A stretch of DNA of 64,000 nt from Adineta steineri (Eukaryota; Rotifera; Eurotatoria; Adinetida; Adinetidae). The translations under genes were made by a program, and so were the position numbers. The stretch lies in the NCBI GenBank assembly GCA_905250115.1, contig CAJNOI010000063.1, positions 311,265-375,264 on the forward strand, written 5' to 3'. This document shows, in pieces, positions 1 to 13,078 of the stretch. The notes beneath the pieces were generated by a model that had not been told where the DNA came from, did no database searches, and was given only the letters and a program-made list of their open reading frames with translations. The first letter of the stretch is position 1; every line of letters starts with the position of its first letter.

Positions 1-1857
1 ACAACAACATCAACCACAACATCAACAACTACAACATCAACAACTACAACATCAACAACTACAACATCAACTACAACATCAACTACAACCACATCAACAA
101 GTACAACTACAATATCAACCACATTTACAACAACATCAACTACAACAACAACCACATCAACTACAACAACAACCACATCAACTACAACAACCACATCAAC
201 ATCAACTACAACTACAACTACAACTACAACTACAACAACAACAAGCACAACTACAAGTAAAACTACAACAACCACAACATCAACAACAACTGGTAAGTTA
301 TTTATGAATTTTCTGATTATTAAAAAAAATATATGTTGTTTGTATAATGTACAAACTACAATAATGTAACATTCATAATTTGCTAAAACTATCTGCAATT
401 AATGATCATTAGATCATGTCTAACTTTTCTGGTTAAGTTGATCATAAAAATATAATCAGAACATCTCAGTTGTTCTGTTTTAAAAATGTGCTTATTGCCA
501 CAACGAATTTATAAGAGAGATGTGGGATTAATTGGAAATTTAAGTTCTACGTCTTCTATTGTTTTATTTCAGTCAACATCAACTTCTTTATCTCAGCAGC
601 TACCGGTCTTATGCGCCATATCCATTAAGGCATATCATATTTTCTAAAGAAATAAATACAATAGACATTATTATGCCATATCTAAGAACTACTTCTATCC
701 TTTTCGAATATCACATATATAATTGGTCTACAAGTGTTGAATAGTAAAATAGTTGCTTTTTTCTTTTGTTTATATAGCATGCTCCATATCTTCTCAATCA
801 TCTTGGTCACAAACTGCGACTACTATATTTGGAAGTCAAGCTGGTACAGCTGGCTCCACCCTTTCACTTCTTAATATTCCAATTGGAATGTATTATGACC
901 AACCTAACAATATGCTAACCGTTGCGGATAATACAAATCATCGTATTCTAAGATTTTCTATCACTAATCCACCGTCAGTTGCAACAGTAATTGCTGGAGG
1001 TAATGGCGTTGGTTGTAACATGACTCAATTGTCGGCTGCTGTTGGAGTAGCTGCTGATAGTTCTGGCCAATTGTATGTAGCAGATGCAGGATGCTCTCGA
1101 ATTGTTAGATTTCCATTAGGTTCAACTTCGGCGACATCTGGAACAGTTATTGGCTCTGTAGGTTCAGCAGAACTACTATCCATAAATCAGCTGACTAATG
1201 ATATCTATGTAGTTGGCTATGCTGATAATGCGGTATACAAGTTTGTTGGAGGTAGTGGATCACCAGTGGTTGCAGCAGGTAGATAATGTTCTTTCAAACA
1301 AATCTCTCTTTTAATACTGGTTTTATTTTCATATATAGGTGGCAACGGTAATGGAAATGCTCTGAATCAGCTTTCAAGTCCAAATGGTGTTTACTATGAT
1401 TATTTATATACAAACTCTTTGTACGTTACTGATAATAATAATAATCGTATAATGAAATACCCATCAGGTTCAACGAGTGCAACTACTGGAACGGTTGTCG
1501 CCGGAGGTAATGGATCTGGAAGTGGAGCGAATCAATTCAATAATCCAAGATCTATACTGGTAGATAGTAGTGGAAGTCTCTACATATCTGATTGGGGTAA
1601 GAGCATTTTTGAGAAATGAAAATATTCCATAGGTTAAAAATATCTCGTTTTACTTTTCTTCATATGCAGGTAACAATCGTATTCAACGTTGGCTGCCAAA
1701 TGCAAGCAGTGGCACTACAGTCGTTGGTGGTACATCAGGAACAGCATCAAATGAACTCAGTACTCCTGAAACATTCCTCTTTGATAAATATGGTAACTTG
1801 TTGGTTGTCGATAGAGGAAATAATCGAATACAACTTTTCAATTTAACAACATGCTAG
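1..1857 (+). CDS. Secreted NHL-repeat (six-bladed beta-propeller) protein, 5' end outside window
   Basis: Exons 1-292 (partial), 778-1278, 1339-1596 and 1670-1857 join in phase to 413 codons ending in TAG. The first exon is almost pure Thr/Ser codons (ACA/ACT/TCA), at least 97 residues, an extracellular O-glycosylatable linker in appearance. The rest gives six NHL-type units, each with the pattern (L/V)-x-V-(A/T)-D-x-x-N-x-R-(I/V), as in VADNTNHRILRF and VTDNNNNRIMKY, and closes with a terminal Cys. NHL propellers generally bind protein or RNA surfaces; the ligand here is unknown. Its nearest relative is the gene at 5151-7583, with the same intron positions, matching intron sequence and near-identical blades, so the two are tandem duplicates. 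By analogy, a signal-peptide exon should lie left of the window. The family assignment is firm; function is not known. Confidence 0.85.
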
Positions 1858-2149
1858 TATACAAGGCTTACTACTGATTATTATCGTTAACAGTAAAACT
1901 TTGAAAAAGGCGGTTAATGTGTTGACTTTTTCTTGATTTTTCATAAGTGTTCGACCTTAGAGCATGTTTCTTTCTTATATGATATCTTCGCTGACATAGC
2001 GTCATCTTTTTTGTGTTTGTTTTCTCATATTATACCTATACCCTGCATGTACCTAATCATATACAAATATACATGTAGTTGTTTTTCTTTTACTATTTTT
2101 CATTGGGCTTGATGTCACTGTGATTGTATGTGCATGCTTATACATTTCA

Positions 2150-2155
2150 AATAAA
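2150..2155 (+). terminator. Poly(A) signal of the first NHL gene
   Basis: AATAAA lies about 290 bp after the NHL stop codon, in a T-rich 3' stretch. The tandem copy has the same motif at 7729-7734, about 145 bp after its own stop. Confidence 0.5.
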
Positions 2156-2282
2156 GATAAAAATGATTGCTTAAGAATTCTTCTAATAACTGATTATGGG
2201 TTCAATTCATGGAATTAAAGCGATATGATCTATGCAATTATGATTTTTGCCTATAGAAATACAAATGCATTCATATTCAGGA

Positions 2283-5200
2283 TGTGGATGTGGATATACG
2301 TGAGAATGTGGATGTTTCTGTGGATCAGGCTGAGAGAGAGAGAGATAACCGAAACTCATACACACGCCTACTCTGACGCCGTCTGGTGCATGTTATAATG
2401 TAGTCAGTTCATCAGCATATGGGTAATCTGAAGAAAATAATCATTACTAGCTTGCCTAGAGACTATCCATGCTTACTAGGGTCAAGATTCGAATGCAATA
2501 GCGTGATAATATACATTTAACAAAAATAATCATTCAACCATAGCGATTATCATGACACAACTATGCTATTATTATCAGTTTGATGAATCCGACAATCGAC
2601 ACCAGAACTCAAATTTTCAAATTTTATAATGTACAAATATCATTAATAGCGATGTTCACTGTTGTTTGTAGAACCGGTATCAATTGATGATTCAACATTT
2701 ATCCCGTTGTATTGTTTTTAATTCTCTGATAAAGTCTTTTCTCTTAAGAATGAAGCATATGATTATACGAAAGTCGTCATCACTGTGAATGTTTTGAAAT
2801 ATTGTTCGGTATGTTCTTCGCGCATCCAATGTTATGATAGACTCTATTCTACCAGAAGTTCGTCTCATTTTTGATCACAATTCCAACATATCGAACATTG
2901 TAATGCATAAAGAGCACAATGAAATCTGATCAAAAGCAGAGAATGTGGTTGCTTGCTTGTGAGTATAAAGACACTAACTAGTCATCTACAGTGATATTTG
3001 CACACACTCATACCCACCCTTATGCTATAATAGCAAAATCTATGGTTATTCTTATCAATCTCTAAAAACAAAGGAAATTGAGATATCGATCATTGGCTGA
3101 AATATATTATTTATTTTTCTATCGATCGGATAAAAATACTCATTCCTTCTCCTGAATGTTAATAGTAACTACAAGTTTACTTCTACTACACTCTTTACTT
3201 TTTTTGAAAGACATTTTACTGTTATGTTGATTTTATAAACTCTGTCGTTACTATATTTATCTTGCAGTAGACTAACAAGAGATAAGTGATTTTTCTACTG
3301 AAATACTCTCAATGAAGTCTGCTGATGATAGGGCTTACTCAATTTTCTTATACATGACTATTAAAGTATAAAAATCAACAACAAATATCTGGAAACTTAA
3401 TAATCAACTAGATGTTCTTCTAAAACAATTCTCTGATTTTTGCCTACTTAAAACAATTAGCGTCTTCTGCCTCACAAAATAAATTCAACGGCAACAAGCT
3501 GAACTCGTATGCAAGACTTCCTTTGATTGTCACTGACTAATAAATCATATTAGTGAAGCAAGAATCATTTGTATAAAGTAAGAATAACAATTGTGTAATT
3601 ACTCCAAGTCAATTGTTTCTTTCGTCTGAATGGGTAAGATAATAAGTTTTCTCTTCTCAAAACGAATTTATGAAAACTGTTTACTTTTGTAAGAAAGTTG
3701 CATTATCATTGTCGAAAACTAGTTTCATCTTTCTATCAATCAGGTCGTTGAATTCAGTGAAAAAAAACACATCAATACTTTTAATATAATTCAAAAATCT
3801 TCAAACATAACATATAATATTTTATTGATAATCAAACTACTTTATGCAGTTCTTTTCCGTTTCACTTAATAACTTAAAAAAGAAAATTTCAATTAATTCA
3901 TTTAGACAATGACTATTGTGAGAAATATTCGAAAACGTTTCTTTGCAAATTATTCGTTTCAATCAAGTTCATATAGATCTACTCAGAAATGATAATAAAG
4001 ACTCTGTCAAGTCTTGTCAATTACTTCTTGTAAAAGAATGTTTATTGATATTTCATACTCATTATGCATCATCAACTGTTGTTTCAGCTGTAAAACATGT
4101 GTTAAGAAAAAATCGCACCTAACTTATCTTTACTCTTTCGTTTTAATTATCTTGAAATGTGCAGAAACGCATCAATACTATGCTAGTGTATCGTATTAAA
4201 AAGAATAACAATGCATCATAGTTACTTTATCCTACATGACTGAACGCATGATTTCTATAAGGATGATACATGATGTTTCGGCCATCTACAATTTAATATT
4301 AATATCATTTATGATCCCCTTTGATAGCTGCATCAAAAGCTATCGACAGCAACTGAACACTCGAGTGGGTTGCTATCAAAGAATAACAGCGATCTGTGGG
4401 CTCCACGATGCAACTTCTTTTTAAAAGATCGCATATCACTATTGTCTTGGATAAGATATTATAATAAAAGGCACTTCTTCAAGACAGAAATTTATTTATA
4501 AAAATCGATTTTACGATCAAATTGATTGTGAGTAGGATAATAATTCTTGTGTTATATTTTTAAATTCTCATGTTCGTAGGGATTTTTCTTAACGATATAT
4601 CACTCATATCTACATCATCAAATGAATTGAAAATAATATTGATAATATGATTGACAATATTGAGAAAAAAACATTGTATTTTTTACAACATTCTATTAAA
4701 CAAACACATGTAATAACTGTACGTTTAGATAAAGTAATTCGTTAATTATCACAATTCTTTTCTTTCTTTCATAACATTGCATAAGCATTCTGAAGGCAAT
4801 TTAATTCTAAAAAGCCATTACATATATACAGAAAAAGAAACTGTTTCTGTTCTTCATTTGATGGTGACGATTTTAATTCCATAAATGGTTAAAGAAACTA
4901 ACGTAATATTTTCTTTTCTTTTAGTCAAATCTTTTTCTCCTTGCTGCTATTCTACTCGCTTTATGCATGTATACTAGTCATCACTATGGTTATTTTTTCA
5001 CACAAACCTGACTAACAATCTACAGCACTTTTTTTTGTAGCGATTAAATATTAAACAAGAGAGTTCGAGAAAATAAAAGCAAAGAGAAACAGTAATATTA
5101 GTAACTAAAATATTGCTAACAAAAACGTTTAAATCGTCAAGTCATAAAAGATGTTTTGGATATTGTTTGTTTTATTGGTATTTCCTAGTGGTGATTGTGT

Positions 5201-6268
5201 TCTTGTCGGTAAAATAGATAATAACATATTGATTGGTGATATATCGAAATCATTATTGAATATAACACAAAGTCAATGTATATGTGAAATGATAATGTCA
5301 AATAGAATGATATCGACATTAAATTATTTTTCAAGAAATCAAACTTGCCAATTATTTTATACAAATTATACATCGATTTTAATTGAGTTTAGTCTGAATT
5401 CTTCATTGCTATTTATGAATCAATCAGCAATATTCATAGCACAAAGTAAATATATTAATATAAATACTGCAACATATCATAGTTTTGCCATGATTGAATG
5501 GTGTATTGTTTCGGTACAGATTATATAGATTTACACATTCAAATACATCATGTCAGTCTCATCTTCAGATTGTTACTCACATCTATTAATTTAGACGAGT
5601 TTTTAACTGATTGGAAGATTTATTTATTTGTTGCAAATGTTCGAGTTAATGGCTAAGTTGGTTACATATTACTTTCGATAGATGCAACAAGTCTAATGTG
5701 TCGAAAAGAGATTTATTTGTGATTATATGTTCAGAAATGTAAGGTGGCCAAATACACAACGGCCATCGAAACACAAAAACACATTTTTAGTTTTTAAAAT
5801 TTTTTGATGCTCAGCAACTGTTTTCGGGGGTGTTCTCAATTGATTATTCGATGACAAGTGTTTTATCATCATTTTCCACACTTACAGCTACATAGGACTC
5901 CAAATGAACCATTGCTAAAGTTAGATTACGTGTATAGTCATCGGTTTAAACTATTGTAGTACAGGTTTAGCTATAAATAAGTATTATAGAAGCCGTAAGG
6001 TTTGTAAATCCAAGGGAACTTATGTAAAATTTATCAGAATGCATCCATAATCAACTATACTGTTAGTAGAACGAAGCATGCAATTTTTAGGCGAATCCTT
6101 ATCCAATTATCCTACCTTTTTGTTAATCTCATTTTTTCAATATAGATCAGATCACTTCAACAACAACAACAACACCATCATCGTCGTCGTCATCATCATC
6201 AACATCAATATCATCAACATCATCAACAACGTCGTCATCGACATCAACATCATCATCAACAACAACAG
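2283..6268 (+). repeat. Inverted duplication, copy A
   Basis: This segment reappears, reverse-complemented, at 56809-60290. I matched many landmarks in order: the TGTGGATC-rich left edge, the block around 2340-2460, a 62-codon ORF at 4236-4424, the signal-peptide exon at 5151-5445, the end of intron 1 and the Ser/Thr exon ending at 6268. Over the 189 nt of the 62-codon ORF I count 19 differences (about 90% identity). Copy A has about 390 bp in intron 1 (near 5568-5956) that copy B lacks; copy B has about 100 bp absent here. Between 1858 and 5150 I see no convincing gene. Confidence 0.9.
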
Positions 6269-7583
6269 GTGTGTTATTTAAAAATTCTCAAGTTATTGAA
6301 AAAAGATGTATATTGTTGATATAATGTACAAACTACGGTAATGTAAGATACATGATTTCGTAAAACTGTTTGCAATTTATGCTCATTACATCATGTATAA
6401 AGTTTCTGGTTAGGTTGATCATAAAATATAATCAGAACATCTTAGTTATAATGTCCGAACTGGTCTATAAGTGTTAGATAGTAACATACTTGTTTTTTCC
6501 TTTCTTTTTATAGTATGTACTCAACCATCCTGGTCACAAAATGCTACTACTATATTTGGCAGTCTAGCAGGTACACCCGGTTCTAATCTTACACTTCTTT
6601 CTGGTCCAATCGGAATGTATTATGACGGTCCTAACAATATGTTAATCGTTGCGGATTATGGAAACAAACGTATCCTACGATTTTCTCTTAGTAATTCACC
6701 TTCAGTTGCAACAGTAATTGCTGGAGGTAATGGCGCGGGTTGCAGTCTGAATCAATTTTCGGGTACTGTTGGAGTGGCTCTTGATAGTTCTAGTCGATTG
6801 TATGTAGCAGATTTCGGTTGCAATCAAGTCGTCAGATTTCCATCAAGTTCAAATTCAACGACATCTGGAACACTTCTCGGTTCTGTAGCTCAGCCAGCAT
6901 TAATATCCATAAATCAATTGACTAATGATATCTATGTAGTTAGCTATACGAATAATGCGGTATACAAGTTTGTTGGAGGTAGTGGATCACCAGTGGTTGC
7001 AGCAGGTATATAATGTTCTTTCAAAGAGATCTTTCGTTTAATCTTGGTTTTATTTTTATATATAGGTGGTAATGGTAATGGAAATGCCTCAAACCAGCTT
7101 TCAGGTCCAAATGGTGTTTACTATGATTATTTATATACGAACTCTTTGTACGTTACTGAGAATGGTAATAGTCGTGTAATGAAATACTCATCAGGTTCAA
7201 CGAGTGCAACTAGTGGAACAGTTGTCGCCGGAGGTAATGGAGCTGGAAGTGGAGCGAATCAGTTGAATAATCCAAGATCTATAGTGGTCGATAGTAATGG
7301 AACTCTTTATATAGCTGATGGATGTAAGAGAAATTTTGAGAAAAGAAAATATATTATAAATTAAACAATCTCACTTGATTTTTTTTTATACTCAGATAAC
7401 AATCGTATTCAACGTTGGCTGCAAAATGCAACTAGTGGTACTACAATCGTTGGTGGTACATCAGGAACAGCAGCGAATCAACTCAATTTTCCTGAAACAA
7501 TCCTCTTTGACAAACATGGCAACCTATTGGTTTCTGATAGATTTAATAATCGAATACAAATGTTTAGTCTAGCAACATGCTAG
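5151..7583 (+). CDS. Secreted chimeric protein: N-terminal module, Ser/Thr linker, six NHL repeats
   Basis: Exons 5151-5445, 6146-6268, 6514-7005, 7066-7323 and 7396-7583 splice in phase to 451 residues. Residues 1-17 are a clear signal peptide (MFWILFVLLVFPSGDC). Residues 18-98 form a small Cys-containing, N-glycosylation-rich module (NITQS, NQTC, NYTS). Residues 99-139 are a Thr/Ser linker encoded by ACA/TCA/TCG repeats. The remainder is a six-unit NHL propeller, ending in Cys. The first two exons are shared with the minus-strand gene at 55818-57576, whose C-terminal half is a different domain; the NHL half is shared with the gene at 1-1857. It is therefore a mosaic joined at the Ser/Thr exon. 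A poly(A) signal follows at 7729. It probably acts at the cell surface or is secreted; ligand unknown. Confidence 0.88.
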
Positions 7584-9518
7584 TGTGTAACGACTTATTA
7601 CTAATTATTATCGTTAACAGTAAAACTTTAAAAAAAGCCGATTAATGTGTTGCCTTCTTGATAAGTGTTCAAGTATTGATTCATATTTATTTTGTATAAC
7701 ATTTCTCTTATAATGCTTTTATATGTTTAATAAAAAAAAGTATACGCTTCATAACCAAATATATTTTGTGTGGTAATCGGAAAGCGGACTAATTTAGTAA
7801 TTAATGAAAAATCAAATTTGCCGCTAGCTTTATCTTGATAATGCATTTTCTCACCATGTATATATATATAATATCTTTCTTTTTGTATATGTTGGGAAAG
7901 GACAAAGAAGATATATCGTATAAGAAACGCTGAAATATAAATAAATCTTTCATGATGTGTTGATCATATTTAATTCGATTTTTTGATTCAAACTTTTCTT
8001 GAAATATTCTTAATTTTATATTAATTTGAATTCGCAACGATTTTCGTTTGTTCTTGTTTTTTATTGAAATATTTTTATGAATAATAAAAAAATATTTATT
8101 ATCAGATTATAATTATTTGAATTTGATAGACACTTAACCAAATCATTGAGTTGCATGATGAGATATTTTCAAACAGGTTTATCAAGAACAGAAAACAGAT
8201 TCATAAAATATGTTCATACATATAGTGAACAATAAAAGCAAAACAAGAGAATTAAAGACAAAATGATCATAGTGGAAAACTATTGAATTTCATTCCAAAT
8301 AATTTAATCTATACTTAACATAATATTTTAGATAGATATAGACAATCAAGAGTTGTGCAAATTGATGATCTTTGATATTCATCATTATCAATATTCGAAT
8401 GGCATAAGAGATAAATCAAAGATAATAATTTATATTCTACAAATGATATTTATCATGATGATACAAAGAAAAAATGAAGTATAAGTTTCATATAAATAGA
8501 TATATATTATATATTAATATTAGTTATGAAAATTTTCAATATTTAAAAGTTAAATCATCGATATTCAATGTAAATAATAATACTCTTCAGAAAATGAATC
8601 AATATTATTTCATTGGTATAGTTTTAATTAAAATATGAATATCCCCATCATCAAGATGATTTATCTGTCTAATCATTGGTAGATTTTTTTCTAAATCTAA
8701 TATATAATGTCTGTTAGGAGAAAGTTTACTGTATTTATAAAATGCCTTCGCCCTTTTTCTTTCAATGCGATACCTTTGTACATCGATCGTTCTAATGAAT
8801 AATATATTTCATTTCAAACAATGCGAACGAGGACGAAATGACATATTTTATTTGCTCTACATATATTTGTATTGGATTTGTTTTTCTCGTGAGAAAAAAT
8901 AAAAAGATTCAATGAAGAGTGACGAAATCAAGTGTTGTACAAGTTGAGTCTCTTGTGAATACATGTAAATAAAGTATGATTTAATGGTTGGTGTCACAAA
9001 GATTCTCAAAAGATATGTTTTAGATAAATTTGATAAAGAAGTCGATCTACTTCTAAACTATTCGAATTTTATGAAAGAACATGTCATTATATCATAAGGA
9101 GAAAGTTTTACTTAAGATTCTTCCGCACATAGTCAGAAATGTTTTCTCTCAATTAATGCGATACCCACCCTTACGTTGGTGTGTTTTTTCGTTTATGTAT
9201 TTTATTATTGTTTATAACAATAACATTTTCTTTTCATTCTGTATATGAGTGATCCCATGTATATTATCCAGACTACAGAGGTTTTTATGATTTAAGGGAT
9301 CATTAATCGAGATTATAACCAATGAATACTTTGCATTCTTAACTGACATTTCTTTTATCATATAAAATAATACATTGTTTACGGTCGAATATTTTCTCCT
9401 AATTTCACGGTCGATGATAAGAGAAAACAAAATGAAGAAAAATATTGGCGTGTAACGATATAAATCATTCGTCTACTTACCGTTGGTGTTATTATACAAA
9501 CGTAAACAATAAAATTTC
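7584..9518. other. Intergenic, no gene seen
   Basis: AT-rich sequence with scattered short ORFs that lack homology, coding periodicity or splice partners. A short phrase (AATGCGATACC) recurs at about 8765 and 9157, the second next to ACCCACCC. Nothing else stands out. Confidence 0.5.
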
Positions 9519-10017
9519 ATGGCTGGTGTAGCGAAACTATTTGATGGACATATTCTGAATAAATCGGATGAAGAAATTGATCTTGATGACGAAGAATATG
9601 GAGAAACAATAATCGGTCTCTATTTCACTGCTTCATGGTTTGTTCAATTCTTTCTTTTTCATAAATTTCTATTAGAAATGACTCTTCTTTAGGTGTGGAC
9701 CATGTCAAGAATTTACTCCAAAATTAGCGAAATTCTATGAACAATATTCTGAAGAAAAAAATTTCGAAATTATTTTCATTGGTTCGGATGATGATGAAGA
9801 ATCGTTTGATGAATATTATGAAAAAATGCCTTGGTTAAGATTAGATTTTCAACAACGAAAAAAAGTAGAAGAATTAAAAAAGAAATTTGATATCGATGGA
9901 ATTCCAACATTACTTTTACTTGAAGGAGAATCAGGAGATGTAATATGTGCTGATGCAACAGATAAAATTGCAGCAGATCCTCAAGGAAAAAAATTTCCAT
10001 ATCATGAAAAGAAATAA
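9519..10017 (+). CDS. Tryparedoxin/nucleoredoxin-like thioredoxin-fold protein
   Basis: Exons 9519-9637 and 9693-10017 give 147 residues. The intron splits the codon for Trp40 of the active-site motif WCGPC (residues 40-44), so the CxxC is created across the splice. Other family marks follow in order: a LYFTASW strand before the motif, FTPKL after it, FEIIFIGSDDDEESFDEY, the WLRLDF strand and the cis-proline GIPTLLLL. Tryparedoxin- and nucleoredoxin-type proteins reduce protein disulphides in the cytosol. It is a single domain and lacks the fused modules of vertebrate nucleoredoxin. The start is the first in-frame ATG after an AT-rich leader. Its 3' end converges with the RBR ligase, about 175 bp away. 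Confidence 0.88.
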
Positions 10018-10193
10018 TATCATGCCGTGCTATTTATTTGTTTTTTTCGCGTTCAAATCGCTCTTTAAATATTTTTATAATCATAAAAATAAAACTTCTA
10101 ATTGACTCTATACTTTGATACCAATATTTACAAAATATATTCATCCGAAAACATAGATCTATATATGCTCTCATGATGTGTGCGTATTGTAAT

Positions 10194-12068
10194 TCAAATA
10201 GGTGTTTGTCGTTTGCATTTTTTTGCAAAATGTATTTTTCCATGAACAACAGATCCACATATAAAGCAATATTGTTTCATACATCTGCTACATATCATCC
10301 AATTGTCTGCACTCATTTTCATATTGAATTTTTTACACGATTTAGATGGACATTGTTTTACTCTGTTGACAATAACAGAATGAGCATCTAATCTATTATT
10401 ACCTGAAACTTTCTGATCATCTTCTTTTTCACCAGAATCAATATCTTTATTTTGTGTTGTTTCTTGTTTAGATGAATACGCTGAAAAAAAAAGTACATCG
10501 TATATTTTCTAAAGATTTTATATCACGAGTTATAACTTAGAACCTATCACTCTGATTCGAAATCTATATTAAAAAGTGTTGGTTTCGACAGTCTCTAACA
10601 AATATCTTAAGGTCCTTGTCAAGTTTAGTTTATGCCGACCAGTAAAATGATTTAGTACAAACCTGTATTTGTTACTTTGTTCAATGCTTTTTTAACAGAT
10701 GGTATTCGCATAGCGCTGTTCATGTAGTTATCTAGTAATGAAATATTATTCGGATTTGAAGTATCTGGTACCGCTTGCCACGTAAAATGATGATCACATC
10801 GTGTACAGTGCATATGTGAACAACCACCATTCTTTTCAATTCGTATATGACATCTAGGACAAGGTTGAGTATTGAGTGTATCTATTCGTCCAGCGCTTAA
10901 TATGTCTTCGAATGTAGTTTGTTCATATAATAAGTTCTTTGCAAGTCTTGAATGTTTGTCTGATTTTGAAGAATTCTTTCGTTCTTCTGTTTCTCCAAGC
11001 AGTACTCTAGATTCTTGTTTTTGTGTTTTAATTCGTTTACGTTGTATTTCTTCTGACAATTTTAATTGTTCGATCATCCACTGATTTGGACATGCTGTCT
11101 GAGAATGAAAATTATTTTTACATATTTTACAAAATGCATAACGACATTGTTCACACATAGCTAGATTATCAGCACTATCATCAATAAAAACTGTATATTG
11201 ACATCTAAACAAATTTGATATTTCTTTGAAATATTTCAGATCATCTAATACTTTCTTACCTTGGACAAAAAATGATGTCATCCATTAATTCAAGACTATG
11301 TTGTAATGTTAATCGCTCGTATTTTTCATATAATTGTTCATCTTGAATAATTTGTTTAACTTCTGTTGGAAGCAATGGTTGTTTACATTGATCTTGTGGA
11401 CATAGGAGTTTCTCACCGAATTTTCCATTGTCTAAAGTTCTTCGAACATAATTATTTAAACAAGATCGACAATAGAAATGTCGACAACGTTGAAGACGAA
11501 TACAATCTAAACCTCGAATATCATCCGTACAAATTAAACATGTTTGTAATTGATTTTGAAATTGTTCATTTTCACGTTGTTGATTATAATTAATTAAATA
11601 TTGAAATAGTTTCTCACCTGCTTCCATTAAATATCCATTCAATGCTCTAGGATCATTTTCTTCTTCGTCTTCTTCTTCTTCGGCTCCCGTATGAAAAATC
11701 ATTTCATTATTTATTTCAAGTTTAATTAAATCAATCCAATCATAAACACATACATCTCCATTATTAAATGGATAATTATCAAGTTTTTGACAAAGTTTTT
11801 GTAGATTCAATTTTGAAAAATAAAAACATGATACTATAAATGAAGGTGGATATTCACTTGGATATTCATCATGATACTGTATAATAAGATTAAATGGTGG
11901 TAAATATTGAATAATAGACGATTGGTTATCAAATCGAATTGTTATTGGTATATTAAGATCAAATTCAATCGATATTTCATATTGATTTTCATCGAGAAAA
12001 TGAAATTTTTTATCAAAAATTGATTGTAAAACTAAAATTTCATCGGATTGTTTTTCAACGTTAGTCAT
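10194..12068 (-). CDS. RNF14: RBR E3 ubiquitin ligase, RNF14/ARA54-like
   Basis: Exons 12068-11260, 11204-10663 and 10480-10194 give 545 residues, against 474 in human RNF14. An RWD domain occupies about residues 1-140, followed by an acidic EEEEDEEEND stretch. RING1 begins at CLICTDDIRGLDC and holds the E2. The in-between-RING region has CEQCRYAFCKICKNNF. RING2 carries CPRC with NGGCSHMHC, whose cysteine after GG corresponds to the thioester-forming catalytic Cys of RBR ligases. A charged coiled-coil-like insert lies between the last two. The last exon adds another Cys/His cluster (CPSKSC, CSRCMKQYCFICG) not expected in the minimal family. The ATG at 12068 is preferred because the frame opens upstream only with TTG. 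It probably ubiquitinates proteins in cytosol or nucleus; substrate unknown. Confidence 0.88.
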
Positions 12069-13078
12069 ACTTGGTGACAAGAAAACTCTTCACGTCATAA
12101 TAACATAGAAAGATGTTTTACAGGCATACATTATTTCTTTTCATGCCTTGCGTAATTACAATGCAAGATAAAATTGTATGAGTCAACATATACAGAACAC
12201 GTAAAAAAAGGCGACGTTGAAAAGGAATGTTATCAAAAAGAAACATAACACATGCCCGAAAAATCAATGTCGTTTTTTTTGTGATATTTTTATCGATTAT
12301 CACGATTTTACTTTTACGTTGATTCTATTTTTATCTAAAAAACAATTAAGGAATGTTCAGAACACATGAAAATAAGTAACTCACAATGTAAAGACATCCA
12401 TACAAAGTGAGCACCTACGAATTAAATTGATATCTAAGATACGTGGTTATACAAAATATTTCCCCTCCTAGATCGACAACTATAAAAACTGAGTGAAGTA
12501 ATACGATGGTTTTAAAATAACTAGATTAAATTCAATTCATAAATAAATAAGCTGCCTTTTTTTAATATTATATCATATGATGTACACATATTCGAGTAAT
12601 TTTTTTCTTTGAAAATTTCTATGAATCAACGATAACAAAATGAAAATTTGTTTTTGTTTTTTTCTCCTCCTTTCAAACACATAGAAAACGATTTTTATCA
12701 TAATACACATATATTTAATAATATCAATATACATGAAGAAAAAAAAAACGAAATAAGGATGGGACATATAATACATATATTTTATCTGTTCTGCTTACAC
12801 ACCAAAAAGAAAAAAAGTAATACTTCGTTTCTGTATATATCAACAAACGTGTTTATGTAAGAAAAAAATCAACCATTTATTTTTGATGGTATATAACTCA
12901 GTCAGGTAAATATTAATCAAATGAAAAAGCATATTCAGTTACTAATTCAATGTCCTTCTCGTAAGTAGACTACTATCATATTTAGTTTTTGTAACGAAAG
13001 AATCATATATATTCAATGTTTTTCAATTTGTTTTTTTGACGTAAAATTCTTTTATTTAAAAGGTAAATATTAATAATC
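12069..13078. promoter_or_regulatory. Divergent intergenic region
   Basis: About 1 kb between the minus-strand RBR ligase and the plus-strand TPR gene. It must hold both promoters. It is AT-rich with poly(T) tracts. A GTAAGT donor at about 12961 followed by an AG at about 13062 could be a 5'-UTR intron of the TPR gene. I recognise no conserved motif. Confidence 0.4.

Noticed and set aside
4236-4424. 62-codon ORF preserved in both inverted copies (mate at 58244-58432)
   Set aside because: Between copies 13 of 62 residues differ and most of the 19 base changes are replacements, so there is no sign of selection on the protein. Preservation is explained by the recent duplication.
12080-12080. 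Longer RBR ligase start with four more codons
   Set aside because: That start would be TTG; the first in-frame ATG is at 12068.
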